Positions 33,533-42,442 of a stretch of 42,876 nucleotides of DNA are shown piece by piece. Below the pieces are notes generated by a model. It was not told the DNA's origin. It worked only from the letters and a program-made list of their open reading frames with translations, and made no database searches. This DNA is from Bryobacterales bacterium (lineage in GTDB: Bacteria; Acidobacteriota; Terriglobia; Bryobacterales; Bryobacteraceae). Numbering within the stretch: position 1 is the first letter of the stretch; the number at the start of each line of letters is the position of its first letter. Position numbers and translations under genes: made by a program. Location of the stretch: NCBI GenBank assembly GCA_016789785.1, contig JAEUQE010000048.1, positions 1 to 42,876 of the forward strand, in the 5' to 3' direction.

Positions 33533-36500
33533 ATGTTCTCTCTCGTGCGTGTGTCCCTTGCGGCCGCGTTGTTCTGCGCCACCGCCAATAGTCAAATCAC
33601 GACCAGCCGTCTGGATGGTTCCGTCGCGGATCCAACCGGCGCAGCGATCATCGGCGCGCAAGTGCAAGCGCGCAACGTCGCCACCGGGCAGACGTTCACA
33701 ACACAATCGAACGAGCGTGGCGAGTGGGTCATTCCCGCCGTGCCAACCGCGACGTACCGGGTCACCGTATCGGCGACGGGCTTCAAATCCAGCTCGGTGC
33801 CGGATGTGAAGGTCGACGCGGGAGTGCCGGCCACGGTGAACCTGAAGCTGGAACTTGGCTCCGTAACGGAGACCATTGAGGTGTCGGGCGCCGCCGAAGT
33901 GCTGCAGACATCCACTGCGACGGTGGCGTCCACGATCACCGGACGCCAGATCAACGAGCTTCCCTTCACTTCGCGCAACGCGCTGGAACTCATCGTGACG
34001 CAACCGGGTTCGGCAACACCTGGCACGCCGCGCACCACATCGATTAACGGTCTGCCCAAGGGCAGCATGAACATCACGCTCGATGGGATCAACATTCAGG
34101 ACAATCTCCTTCGTAGTGATGACGGCTTTTTCGCAAGCATTCAGCCGAGGCAGGATGCCGTGGAAGAGGTCACCATGATCACGGCGGCGGCGGGCGCGGA
34201 GAGTCTGGGCGAGGGTGCCGCACAGGTGAAGTTCGTGACAAAGGCCGGCACGAACGACTGGCATGGCGGTCTGTTCTGGCAGCATCGCAACGACTTCTTC
34301 AACTCCAACTTCTACTTCAACAATGTGAACGGACTGCCTCGCGACCGCATCATCCTGAATCAATTCGGCGGGCGCGTCGGCGGGCCAATCAAACGTAACA
34401 AGGCGTTCTTCTTCGTGAACTTTGAAGAATTCCGCCTGCCGCAGACCTACAACGGCGGCCCGGTGACGGTGCTGACGGATCGAGCGCGCCAGGGCTTCTT
34501 CAACTATCGCGATTCAGCGGGCGCGATTCGCGAGGTGAATCTCTTTCAGATGGCCGCGGCGAAGAATCCGACGCTGCCCGGTAGCGTGCGCGCTTATCCG
34601 ACGGCCCCCGACCCCACGCTCAAGCGCAGCTTCGATCTGATTGCGCAGCTCACCTCGGCCGGCGCCGGATCGCTGCAGAGCCGCATTCCGACCAACAACG
34701 ACTACAACCGCAACGACTTTCGCTTTCAGACTCCAGCGAGCAACAAGCGCCACTTCCCGACCATGCGCCTGGACTACGACATCAACCAGAAGCACCATTT
34801 GGAATTCACGACACACTACCAGAGCTTCACCTCGATCCCCGACGGTGTGAACGGCATCATCCCGTTCCTGCCGGGCACGGGTACGGTTCTCGGCACCGAG
34901 CCCAATGCAGGCGTCCGTCAGATCAAGTTCACCGGAGCGATGGCGTTGCGATCGGTGTTGACTTCGCGGCTCACCAGCGAACTCCGCTTCGGCCTCGGCG
35001 GCGGCAATTCGCTGTTCCGCGAGGAGATTACGCCGAACCTGTTCTCGCAGTGGAACGGACATGCGATTCTCTGGTCGCTGCCGGCGTCGACAACAGCGTA
35101 TCTGACGACACCCTACAACGGCAGCACGACTTCGAGGAGGAATTCGCCGGTCAAGCAGGCGAGCTTGAATCTGACCAACGTGCGGAATTCGCACGTGCTG
35201 AACTTCGGAGGGAGTTTCACACAAATCAACCTGTTCCAGGAGAATCTGGGCACGCAAGTGACTCCGACGATGCGCTTTCAAGTGGCCACCAACGATCCGA
35301 TCAACACCGGCAGTACAGCGCTTTTCGACATGGTGAATTTTCCGAATAGCACACCGGCACAGCGCAATGAAGCGGCAGCCCTGTACTCGTCGCTGACCGG
35401 CCGCATCGGCACCATCACACGGTCGGCGTCGGTTTCCGAGGAGTCGAAGCAATACGGCCCCTTCAGTGCGATTGACCGCAACCGCCAGCGAGAGTTCGCC
35501 CTTTTCGTACAGGACAACTGGCGAGTGCGCCCCGGCTTTTCCATCAACGCTGGAGTTCGCTGGGATGTGCAGCTTCCGTTCCAGAACCTCAGCGGAATCT
35601 ACACGACTACGGGCGGCGCCGCGGGCGCTTACGGCATATCTGGCGCGGGCAATCTGTTTCTACCAGGCCATACCCCGGGGCGCGCACCGAGTTTCGCGGC
35701 CGTGGAGCCCGGCCAGGGCGTCTATCGCACTTACTGGAAGAACGTACAGCCATCGCTTGGGATGGTGTATCAGTTACCCGAACTCAAGGGCCCATTATCC
35801 TGGATTTCGGGGAGAAGCGGCCGGGCGGTGCTTCGAGGAGGTTACTCGATTGCAACCATTCGAGAAGGTATGAACACTTTCGTGAACATTCTCGGATCGA
35901 ACCAGGGCCGCACGTTGTCACTGGCCATCGACCCGAATAACTTCCCGGCGGAATTTGGTGCGCCAGGAAGCGTGCATTTCTCAGATGCGCGCTATCCGGT
36001 GCGTCCATTCCAGCAGCAGCCTTCGTTTCCACTCCCGGTTCTTCCGGGCAACTCCGTGAACGAGTTCGATGACAACCTCAAGATGGGATATGTCCAGAGT
36101 TGGAGCCTCAGCCTACAAAGGGAGATCGGGCAGGACACCGTCATCGACTTACGCTACGTCGGTAACCACGGAACTGGTCTTTGGCGGCAGGTGAATCTGA
36201 ACGAAGTCAATATCCTGGAAAACGGATTTCTCAACGAGTTCAATGCGGCGGCGCGCAATCTCGAGATCAACCGCCGCACCGCCCCCTCATCGGTCGACTT
36301 CGGCAACCGCGGACTCCCCGGCCAGGCGCCGATTCCGATTCTCCAGACGGCCCTTGGCCTCTCCAGCGATACGGTGATCGCGAACCAGTTACTTCGAGGG
36401 GAGGCGGGCGCGGTGGCCAACGGCATCGCGTTCAACGCGCCGCGAATGACGCGATTAACCAATGCCGGTTATCCAGCCAATCTGTTTGTGGCGAATCCGA

Positions 36501-37441
36501 CGGTGGTAGGCGGCGGTGCGTTCCTCATGACCAATGGCGGCCACTCCACTTACAACGCGTTTCAAGCCGAAGTTCGCCGACGGCTTCGCCACGGCTTCCT
36601 GTTACAGGGGAGCTACGCCTTTGCGAAGGCGATTTCGAACATGCTGGCATCCAGCTCGGCGGTATTCAGCCAGCCGACGACGTTCCGGAATTCGAAGCTC
36701 GACAAAGGTCCGTCGCCATGGGACATCCGGCATGCGATCAAGACGAACTGGATCTACGAATTGCCTGTCGGGCCGGGGCGCCGCTACTTTTCCACGGGAC
36801 CCGCGGTGGCCCGCAAGGCTATGGAAGGCTGGGAGATCGCGGGTGTGTCGCGATTACAGTCCGGCTCGCCGTTCTATCTGCGCAGCGGGCGGCAGACGTT
36901 CAATTCCGCCAGCGGCCAGAGCAACTCCGCCGACGCGGGAGTGATTTTGAACGGAATCACGCGCCGAGAGTTACAGGACCTGGTAAGTATCCGCAAATTC
37001 CCGAACGCAAGCCCAAATCAGAATACGCTGATTTACTTCCTGCCACCGGAGCTGATTCAGAATACGCTCGCCGCGTTCGAAGTCGGCGGACGAGCACTTA
37101 CCGATCTGGATCGGAGCAAGCCGTACATCGGACCACCCACCAACGCCGGTCAGCTTGGCCAGCGGATCTTCCTCTATGGAGTCTGGCAGCAATACTGGGA
37201 CTTCAGTCTGATCAAGAAGACGCGCATCAGCGAAGGCAAGAACATCGAAGTACGGGCGCAGTTCCTGAATGCGTTCAACATCGCCAACTTACTTATGGGT
37301 GCGGCGGCAAACGAAGTAAACACCACCGCGATCGGATCGAACTTCGGGCAGGTGACGAACGCCTTCCGCGACTTCACGGTTTCCGGCACAAACAACCCGG
37401 GCGGCCGGCTGATCGAATTCGTGGTGCGGTTCAACTTCTGA
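33533..37441 (+). CDS. TonB-dependent receptor, Oar-like (second copy)
   Basis: 1302 residues from ATG 33533, behind CAGGGGGTGA; the upstream reading adds 24 residues without signal character. Signal peptide (MFSLVRVSLAAALFCATANSQ), then a CarboxypepD_reg domain (about 25-105, RLDGSVADPTGAAIIGAQVQ), the linker LGSVTETIEVSGAAEVLQT, a plug domain (INELPFTSRNALELIV, MNITLDGINIQD), and a long barrel ending RLIEFVVRFNF. It is related in plan to the receptor at 8276-11638 but clearly different in sequence and 180 residues longer. It is monocistronic, with convergent genes only 11 bases downstream. No degradative genes sit beside it, so the ligand is unknown. Confidence 0.92.
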   Translation: MFSLVRVSLAAALFCATANSQITTSRLDGSVADPTGAAIIGAQVQARNVATGQTFTTQSNERGEWVIPAVPTATYRVTVSATGFKSSSVPDVKVDAGVPATVNLKLELGSVTETIEVSGAAEVLQTSTATVASTITGRQINELPFTSRNALELIVTQPGSATPGTPRTTSINGLPKGSMNITLDGINIQDNLLRSDDGFFASIQPRQDAVEEVTMITAAAGAESLGEGAAQVKFVTKAGTNDWHGGLFWQHRNDFFNSNFYFNNVNGLPRDRIILNQFGGRVGGPIKRNKAFFFVNFEEFRLPQTYNGGPVTVLTDRARQGFFNYRDSAGAIREVNLFQMAAAKNPTLPGSVRAYPTAPDPTLKRSFDLIAQLTSAGAGSLQSRIPTNNDYNRNDFRFQTPASNKRHFPTMRLDYDINQKHHLEFTTHYQSFTSIPDGVNGIIPFLPGTGTVLGTEPNAGVRQIKFTGAMALRSVLTSRLTSELRFGLGGGNSLFREEITPNLFSQWNGHAILWSLPASTTAYLTTPYNGSTTSRRNSPVKQASLNLTNVRNSHVLNFGGSFTQINLFQENLGTQVTPTMRFQVATNDPINTGSTALFDMVNFPNSTPAQRNEAAALYSSLTGRIGTITRSASVSEESKQYGPFSAIDRNRQREFALFVQDNWRVRPGFSINAGVRWDVQLPFQNLSGIYTTTGGAAGAYGISGAGNLFLPGHTPGRAPSFAAVEPGQGVYRTYWKNVQPSLGMVYQLPELKGPLSWISGRSGRAVLRGGYSIATIREGMNTFVNILGSNQGRTLSLAIDPNNFPAEFGAPGSVHFSDARYPVRPFQQQPSFPLPVLPGNSVNEFDDNLKMGYVQSWSLSLQREIGQDTVIDLRYVGNHGTGLWRQVNLNEVNILENGFLNEFNAAARNLEINRRTAPSSVDFGNRGLPGQAPIPILQTALGLSSDTVIANQLLRGEAGAVANGIAFNAPRMTRLTNAGYPANLFVANPTVVGGGAFLMTNGGHSTYNAFQAEVRRRLRHGFLLQGSYAFAKAISNMLASSSAVFSQPTTFRNSKLDKGPSPWDIRHAIKTNWIYELPVGPGRRYFSTGPAVARKAMEGWEIAGVSRLQSGSPFYLRSGRQTFNSASGQSNSADAGVILNGITRRELQDLVSIRKFPNASPNQNTLIYFLPPELIQNTLAAFEVGGRALTDLDRSKPYIGPPTNAGQLGQRIFLYGVWQQYWDFSLIKKTRISEGKNIEVRAQFLNAFNIANLLMGAAANEVNTTAIGSNFGQVTNAFRDFTVSGTNNPGGRLIEFVVRFNF

Positions 37442-37452
37442 CAGGAGGTGGG

Positions 37453-38154
37453 TCACCGCTTGACGGCCCGGCAGAAGTACCCAAGCGTGAAGTCGCGCCT
37501 GCTGTCCAACCCATCGAACAAAGGAAAGAGCACTCCGAGGGGAAGCAACAGGGCCGCGGCCAGCAGTTTCAGCGGCCCTGGGAAGTACTCCAGCCCGTTC
37601 AGCATCCGGCGGCCCATCAGCCGGAAGTAACCACCACCGGGCTCGATGGTAACTTCAACGAATCCGGCGCTCTCGAGCAGATACTGCAGCCCGTGTCGCG
37701 TGTAGCGGAAATAGTCATGCGGCGATTGGTGGACTTGCCAGTCCTGCGGGGCGACCAGCAGCAATTGCCCACCCGGCCTTAACGTGCGGCTGATCTCGCG
37801 CAGAACGGCGTCGGGCCGCCGCACGTGCTCCAGCGTCACGATGTTCAGGCATGCGTCGAACACACCATCGGGAAACGGAAGCGCACAGAGATCGCACACA
37901 ACATCGAGCCCGCGATAGTCCCACGCCGTATCGCCGATCCCTAGATCCGCCCCAATGTACCGCGCCGCCGCGAAATGCCCGCGATACTGCCCTTCGCCCG
38001 CACCGGCGTCCAGAACTCGAGCCCCAGTACCCGCACGCTGCGCCAGCGCCGTCACCTCATCCACAATTCGCGATTCAAAGTGCCACAGGTAGCGATAGAG
38101 GAATCGCGGCAGACGGCGACTCAACCAGCCATAGCCTTGCGTGGCGGCCATCAC
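37453..38154 (-). CDS. Class I SAM-dependent methyltransferase
   Basis: 233 residues. Motif I is VLDAGAGEGQYRGHF and the acidic end of strand 2 is GADLG. LPFPDGVFDACLNIVTLEHVRRPDAVLREISRTLRPGG is the classic Methyltransf_11 core. PHDYFRYTRHGLQYLLESAGF follows, and the C-terminus has a hydrophobic helix (about 198-215) that may associate with the membrane. ATG 38152-38154 overlaps the preceding stop as ATGA; a second ATG follows at once. Co-transcribed with another methyltransferase and a glycosyltransferase, it probably modifies a cell-surface glycan or lipid-linked sugar. Substrate not known. Confidence 0.88.
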   Translation of the reverse strand: MMAATQGYGWLSRRLPRFLYRYLWHFESRIVDEVTALAQRAGTGARVLDAGAGEGQYRGHFAAARYIGADLGIGDTAWDYRGLDVVCDLCALPFPDGVFDACLNIVTLEHVRRPDAVLREISRTLRPGGQLLLVAPQDWQVHQSPHDYFRYTRHGLQYLLESAGFVEVTIEPGGGYFRLMGRRMLNGLEYFPGPLKLLAAALLLPLGVLFPLFDGLDSRRDFTLGYFCRAVKR

Positions 38155-39383
38155 GCCTTTCGCCGCGCCTCCACCATGATCGTCGAGCCTTGCCGTACCG
38201 CCGCCTCCATCGCCGTGAATGGAATCGACGCCAGCACCAGCCCAAAGTACAGCAGATCCTTGATCAGCCGTCCGCGCGGTGTCTCCGGCACTCCCCGAAT
38301 CCGGCGTGACATGGGGTCGAGCCCGGGAGCGATGGTGGTGGCAAGTCCTGCCGGATTGTCCCGCCAGGAATAGTGCTTGTGGCGCAGGATCTCAAAGCCA
38401 CAATCCTCCAACAGCGCATCGACGTCTTTGGCTTTGAAGTGAATCAAGTGCCGCGGAATGTCGACACCATTCCAATTCTCTCCAGCTAGAAAGTACTGCC
38501 AGCAATCGATGTTCGGCACCTGCACGATGAGCCGTCCGCCGGGCTTTAGCAGCCGCCTTGCTTCATCCACGTAGGCAGCAGGATCGTACAGGTGTTCCAG
38601 CACGTGAAACATAGTGATCACGCTGAAGGTCTCGGGGGCAAATGGCGCCTGCGCGAGGCTCGCGCACACCGCGGGCACGCCCAACCGGCGCCATGCCACG
38701 CCAGCCGCAGCCACCGCGACATCCAGCCCAATCACTGGCACGCCGCGTTCGTACAGCATTCGCAAGAAAAGACCGCCGCCGCAGCCGACATCGAGCACCG
38801 GTTCGGGCATGCGGGCTGACCGTACCGCCCCCATCACGAATCGCACATGATCGGCGAGCACGAAGCGCCGGTAGCGCTCGGCCAGTTCGCCCGAAGTATC
38901 TTCGCCGGCGTCAAACCAGTAATGGTCGGGATAGTAAGTCGCCAATTCGGCTGGTGATGGCCAGGGAAAAAGGCGAATCAAAAGGCATTGCGAGCACTCC
39001 ACTAACAGAAACGACTTTGTGGTGGTGGCGTACAGCCGGTCCGACCCCCGCGTAAGGGTCCGGTAATCCCTGCACCCACACGCCGGGCAGTGATTTTCAG
39101 AGAAGTCTTCGCGGGCAGAGTGCTCTTGCCCGGATCGTGCATCGGGTACGCCCCGGCTGCCGTTCAACTGGCCACGATCTTCCGCGCGGCGCGTTTCCCA
39201 TGCTTCCGCGGCATCCGGCACGCCATCCTGCTCCACCTGGGCAATCAGGGGCAAATCATCCGGCACCTGAGAGTGGGGCGCCGCGGACTCCTCCGCAGCC
39301 TCCAGACCCGGCAGACGCAGGTTGGCCTCGTCGCCCTGGGACGCCTTGCGGTTCGCGCTACGGAGGCTACGCTTCTTCGCCAA
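38151..39383 (-). CDS. SAM-dependent methyltransferase with N-terminal extension and zinc ribbon
   Basis: 410 residues from TTG 39381-39383, with GAGAG five bases before it; no better start exists before the conserved part. The first 95 residues are charged, low-complexity and unlike any family I know. They are followed by a zinc ribbon (C99-x2-C102 and C130-x2-C133). The catalytic core has PVLDVGCGGGLFLRML, VIGLDV and FSVITMFHVLEHLYDPAAYVDEARRLLKPGGRLIVQVPN, typical of Methyltransf_23 proteins in polysaccharide clusters. The C-terminus is hydrophobic (about 375-395). It lies 76 bases after the glycosyltransferase and overlaps the next methyltransferase by 4 bases. The function is probably sugar methylation in envelope glycan synthesis. 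Confidence 0.85.
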   Translation of the reverse strand: MAKKRSLRSANRKASQGDEANLRLPGLEAAEESAAPHSQVPDDLPLIAQVEQDGVPDAAEAWETRRAEDRGQLNGSRGVPDARSGQEHSAREDFSENHCPACGCRDYRTLTRGSDRLYATTTKSFLLVECSQCLLIRLFPWPSPAELATYYPDHYWFDAGEDTSGELAERYRRFVLADHVRFVMGAVRSARMPEPVLDVGCGGGLFLRMLYERGVPVIGLDVAVAAAGVAWRRLGVPAVCASLAQAPFAPETFSVITMFHVLEHLYDPAAYVDEARRLLKPGGRLIVQVPNIDCWQYFLAGENWNGVDIPRHLIHFKAKDVDALLEDCGFEILRHKHYSWRDNPAGLATTIAPGLDPMSRRIRGVPETPRGRLIKDLLYFGLVLASIPFTAMEAAVRQGSTIMVEARRKA

Positions 39384-39459
39384 TCGTTCTCTCGGAACAG
39401 CTCGATTCAGATCTGTTGGGACCGCCTTACAGTGTACCCCAAACGTGCCGTCGGCCCAA

Positions 39460-40494
39460 TCAGATAGATTGCTGACTTAGCTCGCGTAAAGTGATCCGGT
39501 AGCGCCACAGCAGACGCAGCAGTGCCCAGGTGCTGAGCTTGCGGATCGTGCGCAGTTGGCGGCGCTTGGCCAGCATGCGCGGCAACATGGTGAGCGCCTC
39601 AAGGTCGCCACGAATCATCGCCAGTACGACGCCGAACTTCTCGCGCCACCCGGCGTAGCGCCCGATTTCGCCCCGTCCCAACAGCGCGGCCCAGGCGCCG
39701 GCAGCCAGGCGGGCGGCGTAGAAGAGCGGATTCAGCAGCAGCAGACTCCAGGGAAACAGTTTCGCCGCCAGCAGGATCCGGTTGCGCTCAATCAGGACAA
39801 CGCGCTGGAAGGAGCGCACCCCCAGCGTCGCGCCTCGCCGGTGCCGCACCACGGCGCGGGGAGCGTAGACGGCGCGCCAACCCGCGATGCGGCCGCGAAG
39901 TCCGAGCTCCGCATCATCGGCGTAGGCGAACAGATCCTCGTCGAAGCCGCCGATCTGATCGAGCATCGCCTTTCGATAGACGGCCGCGCAGCCATCGGGC
40001 CAGGCGATCTCCTCGGCCTGATCGTACTGGCCGTGATCGCGATCCCCGGAGCCCCGGCCCCGGTTCTGGCCATCGAAGAAGATCAGGTGGCCCACCTTGT
40101 CAATGCGGTTCGGCTCGTCGTAGACCATGATCTTCGATGCAGCCATCCCGATATCGGACGCGGCGGCGGCAAGCTGGCAGAGTTCGGCGAGCCAACGGGG
40201 CTCGGCCTCGGCGTCATTGTTCAGCAGCGCGATCCAGGGATGCCGGGCGGCGGCAATTCCCTGGTTGTTCGCAGCGCAGAAGCCCCGGTTGCTGGAATTT
40301 GCGATCACTTTGACGGGAAAAGGCTTACCGGATGCGAACTCGGCCCCCACCATTTCCACGCTGCCGTCGGTGGAACCGTTGTCCACAAGAATGATCTCCG
40401 CCTCCACATCCCGCTGGTTCATCAAGGACGCCAGGCAACGGCGCAACAGCTCGCGCCGGTTCCAGTTCACTACGATCACCGAAACTTCTTGCAT
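39460..40494 (-). CDS. Family 2 glycosyltransferase
   Basis: 344 residues from ATG 40492-40494 (behind GAGAGA); a GTG five codons upstream has no ribosome site. The GT-A fold is clear: VSVIVVNWNRRELLRRCL, VDNGSTDGSVEMV, SNRGFCAANNQGIAAARHPWIALLNNDAEAEPRWL with the NND metal site, WPDGCAAVYRKAML and GGFDEDLFAYADDAELGLRGR. This is the rhamnosyltransferase-like subgroup. A membrane-associated amphipathic or hydrophobic stretch follows (about 240-265). It is the first gene of a three-gene unit with two methyltransferases and is divergent from the rodZ-like gene. The donor and acceptor are not known. Confidence 0.9.
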   Translation of the reverse strand: MQEVSVIVVNWNRRELLRRCLASLMNQRDVEAEIILVDNGSTDGSVEMVGAEFASGKPFPVKVIANSSNRGFCAANNQGIAAARHPWIALLNNDAEAEPRWLAELCQLAAAASDIGMAASKIMVYDEPNRIDKVGHLIFFDGQNRGRGSGDRDHGQYDQAEEIAWPDGCAAVYRKAMLDQIGGFDEDLFAYADDAELGLRGRIAGWRAVYAPRAVVRHRRGATLGVRSFQRVVLIERNRILLAAKLFPWSLLLLNPLFYAARLAAGAWAALLGRGEIGRYAGWREKFGVVLAMIRGDLEALTMLPRMLAKRRQLRTIRKLSTWALLRLLWRYRITLRELSQQSI

Positions 40495-40565
40495 TCTCTC
40501 GACTTGCACGGATTTGTTTTGGACGGACTCGTTGTATTATAGATGGAAGGAAAGGCACGCCTGTC

Positions 40566-41606
40566 ATGGCAACCGTTGGCGAGATGCTACGCCGCGAACG
40601 CGAGCGGCAGGGTTTGAGCATTGCTCACATCGCTCAACAGACCCGAATCAAGGCCCAGTTTCTAGATGCACTGGAACGGGACAACTTCGCCGTTCTGCCC
40701 GGCGTTTTCTTCGCGCGGGCGTTCACCACGCAGTATGCGAAATTCCTGGGCATGCCCGATGCGGAGTTGCATGCGGCATTGGAACGCCAGGTTGCGGCTC
40801 CCGACGTGAGCCTTGTCCAGATTTCGTCGTCGCTCTATCTTGCCGAGGAGCGGGCGGTGTCCAAGCCGGCACTGGATCCTCTCCCCGAAGGAACCGCGTC
40901 GGCGATTGGCGCACGAAAGCTGACGGCATCGGTAATCGCGCTGGCGGCGGTGATTGTCGGCTGCGGTACCATCTTCTGGCTGTGGCAACGATCGCAACTC
41001 GGCTCGACATCGGCCAACGTGACGCCGGAGTCGCAGCCGGTAACGGTGATCAAGGGTGGTTCCGGCGTCACCCCGCAGCAACCCGTGTCTCCGCCTCCGG
41101 TACAGCCAACCAATCCTTCCGCCAAAGCGGATGCCGCGCCGCCGCCTGCGTCGCCCGCGGCAGGGAATCCGGACGTAGCGGCACAGCCCGGAGCACCCGT
41201 TTCCGCCGCACCTCCGGTGACCGCGCAGCAGACACCCGCACAGGAACCAGTAACTGTACCTGTGGTGCCGGGTAAGTTGAATCTTTCGATTTCGTCAAAA
41301 GAAGACACCTGGGTGCGCATCACCACCGATGGCAAGGTGGTTCTCGCGCGAGTGATTTCGCCGGCTGAGCCGTTGGTGACGGCGGTGGCGAACGAGAATG
41401 CCAGGATCCTGCTGGGAAACGCAGGCGGCGTGGTGATCCGGTTCAATGGGAACGACATTGGCGCGGTTGGTCCGCGCGGGCAGGTCCGCACCGTCGAGTT
41501 CACCCCCGCGGGTTTCAACGTCCTGCTTCCGCCGCCCAAGACACCACCTGCCGAGGGCGCCGCGGAACCCAAGCCGCAGAACCCGGTGCCGAACACCGGC
41601 GAGTAA
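40566..41606 (+). CDS. rodZ: RodZ-like membrane protein with HTH and DUF4115 domain
   Basis: 346 residues. The N-terminal HTH_25 domain (VGEMLRRERERQGLSIAHIAQQTRIKAQFLDALERDNF, then LPGVFFARAFTTQYAKFLGM) matches RodZ, where it binds MreB rather than DNA. One transmembrane helix spans about 119-140. A Pro/Ala/Gln-rich periplasmic linker (about 145-232) leads to a DUF4115 beta-domain (LNLSISSKEDTWVRITTDGKVV to VEFTPAGFNVLLPPP). RodZ couples MreB filaments to the cell-wall elongation machinery. The gene has GGAAGGAAAGG upstream of ATG 40566, with TATTAT (about 40536-40541) as a possible -10 box. mreB is not in the window, so orthology to true RodZ is likely but not certain. Confidence 0.85.
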   Translation: MATVGEMLRRERERQGLSIAHIAQQTRIKAQFLDALERDNFAVLPGVFFARAFTTQYAKFLGMPDAELHAALERQVAAPDVSLVQISSSLYLAEERAVSKPALDPLPEGTASAIGARKLTASVIALAAVIVGCGTIFWLWQRSQLGSTSANVTPESQPVTVIKGGSGVTPQQPVSPPPVQPTNPSAKADAAPPPASPAAGNPDVAAQPGAPVSAAPPVTAQQTPAQEPVTVPVVPGKLNLSISSKEDTWVRITTDGKVVLARVISPAEPLVTAVANENARILLGNAGGVVIRFNGNDIGAVGPRGQVRTVEFTPAGFNVLLPPPKTPPAEGAAEPKPQNPVPNTGE

Positions 41607-41657
41607 GTTGCTGTCGCGCTCACCCTACGCTCCCCGCCCGCTCCGGAAAGGTAATTC

Positions 41658-42317
41658 ATGCAAGCTGACACGATTGGGATCGTGATAAGTGCCGACAATG
41701 GAACCGGCGTGCTCCATCGCATGACGGGAGTCATCGCCGAACACGAGGGGAATATCGATTCCGTCGCCATTCTCGCCAACACTCCCGACGAGGCTCGCAC
41801 TTACTTCGAGGTTTCCCTGCCCGGCGATCCCGAGGCGCTGGCGGCTTCCCTGCGTGCCCTGCCCATTGTGAGGCATGTGGACATCACGGGCACCATGCAA
41901 CGCATCTTCGGCAAGCGCATCATCATCATGGGCGGCGGGGCGCAGGTCGGGCAGGTGGCGATTGGCGCCATCAGCGAGGCCGACCGGCACAACATCCGCG
42001 GGGAGCACATTTCGGTGGATACCATTCCCCTGGTCGGCGAACAGCCTCTGGCCGAGGCCGTTCGGGCGGTGGCGCGACTGCCTCGCGCCAAGGCGCTGGT
42101 GTTGGCAGGATCACTGATGGGTGGCGAGATCGAACAGGCCATTCGCGAGGTGCGCCAGCAGGGTCTACTGGTGGTGAGCCTGAACATGGCGGGCAGCGTG
42201 CCGGAGGCCGCGGATCTGGTGGTCACCGATCCGGTGCAGGCGGGCGTGATGACCGTAATGGCCGTGGCGGACACGGCGAAGTTCAACGTGGCGAGGCTGA
42301 AGAGGCGCGAGTTCTGA
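41658..42317 (+). CDS. ACT-domain protein, DUF5612-like
   Basis: 219 residues from ATG 41658, behind GGAAAGG. Residues about 4-78 form an ACT domain (TIGIVISADNGTGVLHRMTGVIAEHEGNIDSVAIL), the small-molecule-binding module of amino-acid-metabolism regulators. The remainder looks like a Rossmann-type domain of about 130 residues (RIIIMGGGAQVGQVAIGAISEADRHN, SVDTIPLVGEQPLAEAVRAV, KALVLAGSLMGGEIEQAI, TDPVQAGVMTVMAV). The arrangement recalls archaeal DUF5612 proteins, which have no assigned role. It follows the rodZ-like gene by 51 bases and may share its transcript. Binding of an amino acid is plausible; enzyme activity is unproven. Confidence 0.7.
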   Translation: MQADTIGIVISADNGTGVLHRMTGVIAEHEGNIDSVAILANTPDEARTYFEVSLPGDPEALAASLRALPIVRHVDITGTMQRIFGKRIIIMGGGAQVGQVAIGAISEADRHNIRGEHISVDTIPLVGEQPLAEAVRAVARLPRAKALVLAGSLMGGEIEQAIREVRQQGLLVVSLNMAGSVPEAADLVVTDPVQAGVMTVMAVADTAKFNVARLKRREF

Positions 42318-42365
42318 AGCGCTAACCGCGCGGCAAACGCCTCCGGCGAACAAGCGCCACGTCAT
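42312..42365 (+). repeat. Dispersed 54-base repeat, copy B, spanning a stop codon
   Basis: Ungapped match to 15546-15599 (44 of 54 positions by my count). It begins at the last Phe codon and TGA of the ACT-domain gene and includes the hairpin CGCC-TCC-GGCG. In this copy GCGCT near the start can also pair with AGCGC near the end. Confidence 0.7.
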
Positions 42366-42401
42366 TCATGTAGGGTACGTTCACGGCTGTCCTTGTAAGT
42401 T

Positions 42402-42429
42402 GCCGGCGGACGCTGCGGCATCCGCCGGC
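42402..42429. terminator. Strong hairpin between convergent genes
   Basis: A perfect 9-base stem GCCGGCGGA/TCCGCCGGC with a 10-base loop lies between the plus-strand ACT gene (ends 42317) and the minus-strand receptor gene (ends 42443). It could end both transcripts. No T-run follows on either strand. Confidence 0.6.
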
Positions 42430-42442
42430 CCTGCGGCTCGCG

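Noticed and set aside
36181..37782. Long plus-strand open frame of 533 codons
   Set aside because: It is out of frame with the TonB receptor and runs into an opposite-strand methyltransferase; composition is shadow-like (Arg, Gly, Pro rich).
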